Of a stretch of 64,000 bases of DNA, positions 62,193 to 64,000 are shown piece by piece. The position numbers were made by a program, and so were the translations under genes. Below the pieces are notes generated by a model. It saw only the letters and a list, made by a program, of their open reading frames with translations. It searched no databases and was not told where the DNA came from. Position 1 is the stretch's first letter. Every line of letters begins with the position of its first letter. This DNA comes from an uncultured Blautia sp. Its GTDB lineage: Bacteria; Bacillota; Clostridia; Lachnospirales; Lachnospiraceae. The stretch covers positions 1 to 64,000 of the forward strand of contig URMH01000002.1 of the NCBI GenBank assembly GCA_900549015.1, in the 5' to 3' direction.

Positions 62193-62518
62193 TTTTCATC
62201 CCTCCCAATCTTTGTTGCGTTTCCCAAAGGGGCGTAGCGGCGAAGCCGCCAAACCTGTGAGTTTCTGCGTCAGGTAATACCCAGTACGAATTGACGCAAG
62301 CATCAACTCTCCCTGGGCAAGGCGTTTCACCCTTGACCCGATGGGGCTGGCTGCCCCAGGCCCGCCAATGGGCTTTGCCCCTTGACCTCAACAGGGCGCT
62401 GCACCCCTGTACCCAGCACAAAGGGATTGCGTCCCTCTGTACTCCTGCCCGAAAAAGCTGACTGCCCAAAACATAGCCAGCCAGCTTTTCCGATTTTATC
62501 GTGTACTGCTGTTCGGAA
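62193..62518. other. Non-coding gap with tandem hairpin array
   Basis: The 326 bases between helicase-like and relaxase genes hold no convincing frame. 62315-62449 is an array of about five related units of 25-28 bases (see the repeat entry). This is where an origin of transfer would be expected, upstream of the relaxase. Confidence 0.6.
62315..62449. repeat. Five-unit hairpin array
   Basis: Units begin near 62315, 62342, 62369, 62394 and 62422. Each has a short GC stem (e.g. GGGGCTGGCTGCCCC, GGGCTTTGCCCC, AGGGATTGCGTCCCT) followed by a spacer like CTTGACC or CTGTACC. The units are diverged in sequence but keep the stem, which suggests the structure is what is selected. Confidence 0.6.
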
Positions 62519-64000
62519 TCATTCCGGCAGGCTCAGAAAACCTTGTAGTATTGCACCGGGAAACTGGAACTTTTTCTCCGTCCCTCCAAACAATACAACA
62601 ATCAAGCCACCTTGGATTTCTTTTACCGTCCCCATACCGAATGCTTTATGCCGAAGCTGACCGCCAACCACAACACAGGACAAATCCACCAGCTTTTGTG
62701 GTGCAGGTTCTGCCGGTTTTGGCACTGGCGGAGTGTAGCGTGGCTTTTCTAAATGCCGCCCATACGCAGCCGGTTTTTCTGCAACTTTCAGTTCTTTTTT
62801 GGGCTGATCCATATCCCGGACAGCTTCCGCAAAATCCAGAAACGGTTTTTCCGGCAAATCATCTGCTGAAGGAATCGGTGCTTCCATCGAAGCCTGTTGC
62901 AGAGCAAACATACTGTTATAATCAGCATCCGAGATAACCGTATCCCAACCGCCACGGTTTTCACCCTCATGCCGGTCAATGCCTGTGTAGCTCAAGCTGG
63001 CATCTTCGTATCTCTTGAACTTGTAAACAGCATCATTCATCAGCGAATCATTGAACACCCCGAGAGATACCAGCAGCTCGAAATCTTTAACATCCAGACC
63101 TGTTACTTTTTTGAAAAGTCCCGGTTCCAACTGTGTAATAACATCCTTCAGGCATCGTTCTCGATAATCGGTCAAGTACATAAAAACTGAAATACGGGTA
63201 GCAAACTTAATCAGCTTTTCCTGAATCTGTTTGCGTTTGGATTTGTACTCTTTTTCTTCCTCGCTCAACTCTTTTTTCTCTTTTGGCGTGAGTTTTTCTG
63301 TACCCTCTTTCTTTGCCTTTTTTACAGCTTCGGACTTATTGATAATGGTCTGTATATCCTCATTCAGACTACGGAAGCCCTCAATTTTCATCAGAGCATC
63401 CATCGCCGCCGGATTTGCCATCAAACGGGAAAGGGTATCGTTGTCCACATTGACAAGCAACGCACTTTCCCAGCGTTTGGCAAGCAGGGTGGCAGATGTA
63501 CCTGCCATAGCGATGTCCAGAACCTCCCCTGCATCAATCTGCCGCATGGTGCTGCCATCATAGGCAATGACCGGAAGAAAATTGATAAACTCCGCTACCT
63601 TCTTTTCCGGGTTTCCTTCGTCAATGTTCAAACGGCAGCTGTAATCGGAAATCTGTTTGAGCGCTCGGTCAAGAGCAAAGTCAAACACATAGCATTCCTT
63701 TTTGACAATTTCTTTTTTGCCACCGTCCGTTGTGATTTCCCACGGGCTTTGCACACGAAACGCCGCCTGAAAATAGGTTTCCGGGCTGGACAGATTTCGT
63801 AACATAAAAATGCCTGTCCAAGGCTTGACTGTAACACCCGTTGTCAGCTTGCCGCAGGAGAGGGTGATCGTTTTGCTCTCCAATGGATCACGCATGGATT
63901 TTTGCACCGGCTCCAGAGCCGCCGCACCAATTCCAGCACCTGTACCTGCACAGACATTGATGGTGTAATCATGATAGAACGTATTCTGTTTCTGCATCAG
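62519..64000 (-). CDS. Helicase-like protein of mobile element, C-terminal part
   Basis: At least 493 codons are open to the right edge. The visible part has late helicase motifs (ITLSCGKLTTGVTVKPWTG, then ETYFQAAFRVQSPW), a coiled-coil region (about 235-265, KKAKKEG...KRKQIQEK) and a C-terminal small beta domain (VVGGQLRHKAFGMGTVKEI, as in UvrD-type tails). The N-terminus with Walker A and B lies outside. Such large DEAD-like proteins occur next to relaxases in Clostridiales elements; function in transfer is not established. Confidence 0.7.
   Translation of the reverse strand: MMQKQNTFYHDYTINVCAGTGAGIGAAALEPVQKSMRDPLESKTITLSCGKLTTGVTVKPWTGIFMLRNLSSPETYFQAAFRVQSPWEITTDGGKKEIVKKECYVFDFALDRALKQISDYSCRLNIDEGNPEKKVAEFINFLPVIAYDGSTMRQIDAGEVLDIAMAGTSATLLAKRWESALLVNVDNDTLSRLMANPAAMDALMKIEGFRSLNEDIQTIINKSEAVKKAKKEGTEKLTPKEKKELSEEEKEYKSKRKQIQEKLIKFATRISVFMYLTDYRERCLKDVITQLEPGLFKKVTGLDVKDFELLVSLGVFNDSLMNDAVYKFKRYEDASLSYTGIDRHEGENRGGWDTVISDADYNSMFALQQASMEAPIPSADDLPEKPFLDFAEAVRDMDQPKKELKVAEKPAAYGRHLEKPRYTPPVPKPAEPAPQKLVDLSCVVVGGQLRHKAFGMGTVKEIQGGLIVVLFGGTEKKFQFPGAILQGFLSLPE

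Noticed and set aside
62143..62469. 108-residue frame through the hairpin array
   Set aside because: Its codons follow the repeat units, there is no ribosome site, and the residues are low-complexity Gly/Arg/Cys-rich with no family pattern.
1..64000. CRISPR arrays, tRNA or rRNA genes, prophage
   Set aside because: I saw no regularly spaced identical repeats, cloverleaf or rRNA-like stretches, or phage structural genes.

Overview
The window looks like the chromosome of a gut Firmicute of the Lachnospiraceae type. The evidence is moderate-to-low GC, strong AGGAGG-type ribosome binding sites, a type II fatty-acid operon using FabK and a FabT-like repressor, a DUF6171 protein, GH112/GH51/GH43/GH2 glycan enzymes, and a mobilizable-element fragment of a kind common in Clostridiales. 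I cannot name a genus. I saw no rRNA, tRNA or CRISPR array.

Layout. 1-1396 is the end of an unusual reading frame joining a cut-off metallo-beta-lactamase fold to a family 2 glycosyltransferase. 1.5-4.8 kb holds a MATE pump, endonuclease III, an OGG1-like glycosylase and an orphan HicB-like protein. 4.8-14.4 kb is a complete fatty-acid operon (fabH-acpP-fabK-fabD-fabG-fabF-accB-fabZ-accC-accDA-fabT) read leftward from one strong promoter with a FabT-like box over its start site. 14.5-18.5 kb is a large secreted GH2 beta-galactosidase with an inserted LamG domain. 18.8-22.9 kb has a membrane acyltransferase/esterase pair, a glycosyltransferase and a decayed acetyltransferase. 23.1-25.2 kb is a P-loop kinase-like gene destroyed by an internal deletion and by an intact IS200/IS605 element (TnpA + TnpB + structured RNA end).

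25.3-29.0 kb carries a GH112 phosphorylase and a divergent uracil/xanthine permease. 29.0-39.1 kb is an arabinan/arabino-oligosaccharide locus: GH43, ABC binding protein, two permeases, GH43, ArsR-type regulator, GH43 lipoprotein, GH51 and DUF6171. It has no ATPase gene. A 16-bp near-palindrome recurs at three of its promoters, and a terminator sits between the regulator and the downstream enzymes. A DUF624 protein, an XRE regulator and an Rpn-type nuclease follow.

42.3-46.6 kb is a potA-potB-potCD polyamine importer. PotC and PotD are fused, and PotA carries two tandem Ig-like repeats inside its TOBE region. 46.6-50.7 kb has small and decayed genes, a MarR/MATE pair and an HD phosphohydrolase. 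50.9-54.1 kb is carB without carA. 54.2-57.8 kb is an asymmetric heterodimeric ABC exporter. 57.9-58.8 kb is a beheaded FtsX-type permease. An IS3-family element (58812-60104) then joins this chromosomal block directly to a fragment of a mobilizable/conjugative element (60105-64000): frameshifted VapE start, CHC2 primase-like protein, frameshifted relaxase, an array of small hairpins and a helicase-like protein running off the window.

The most unusual items are the MBL-glycosyltransferase chimera, the Ig-like repeats in PotA, the candidate arabinan regulon operator with its terminator, the IS605 insertion whose target site and TnpB guide can be read from the interrupted gene, and the hairpin array beside the relaxase.
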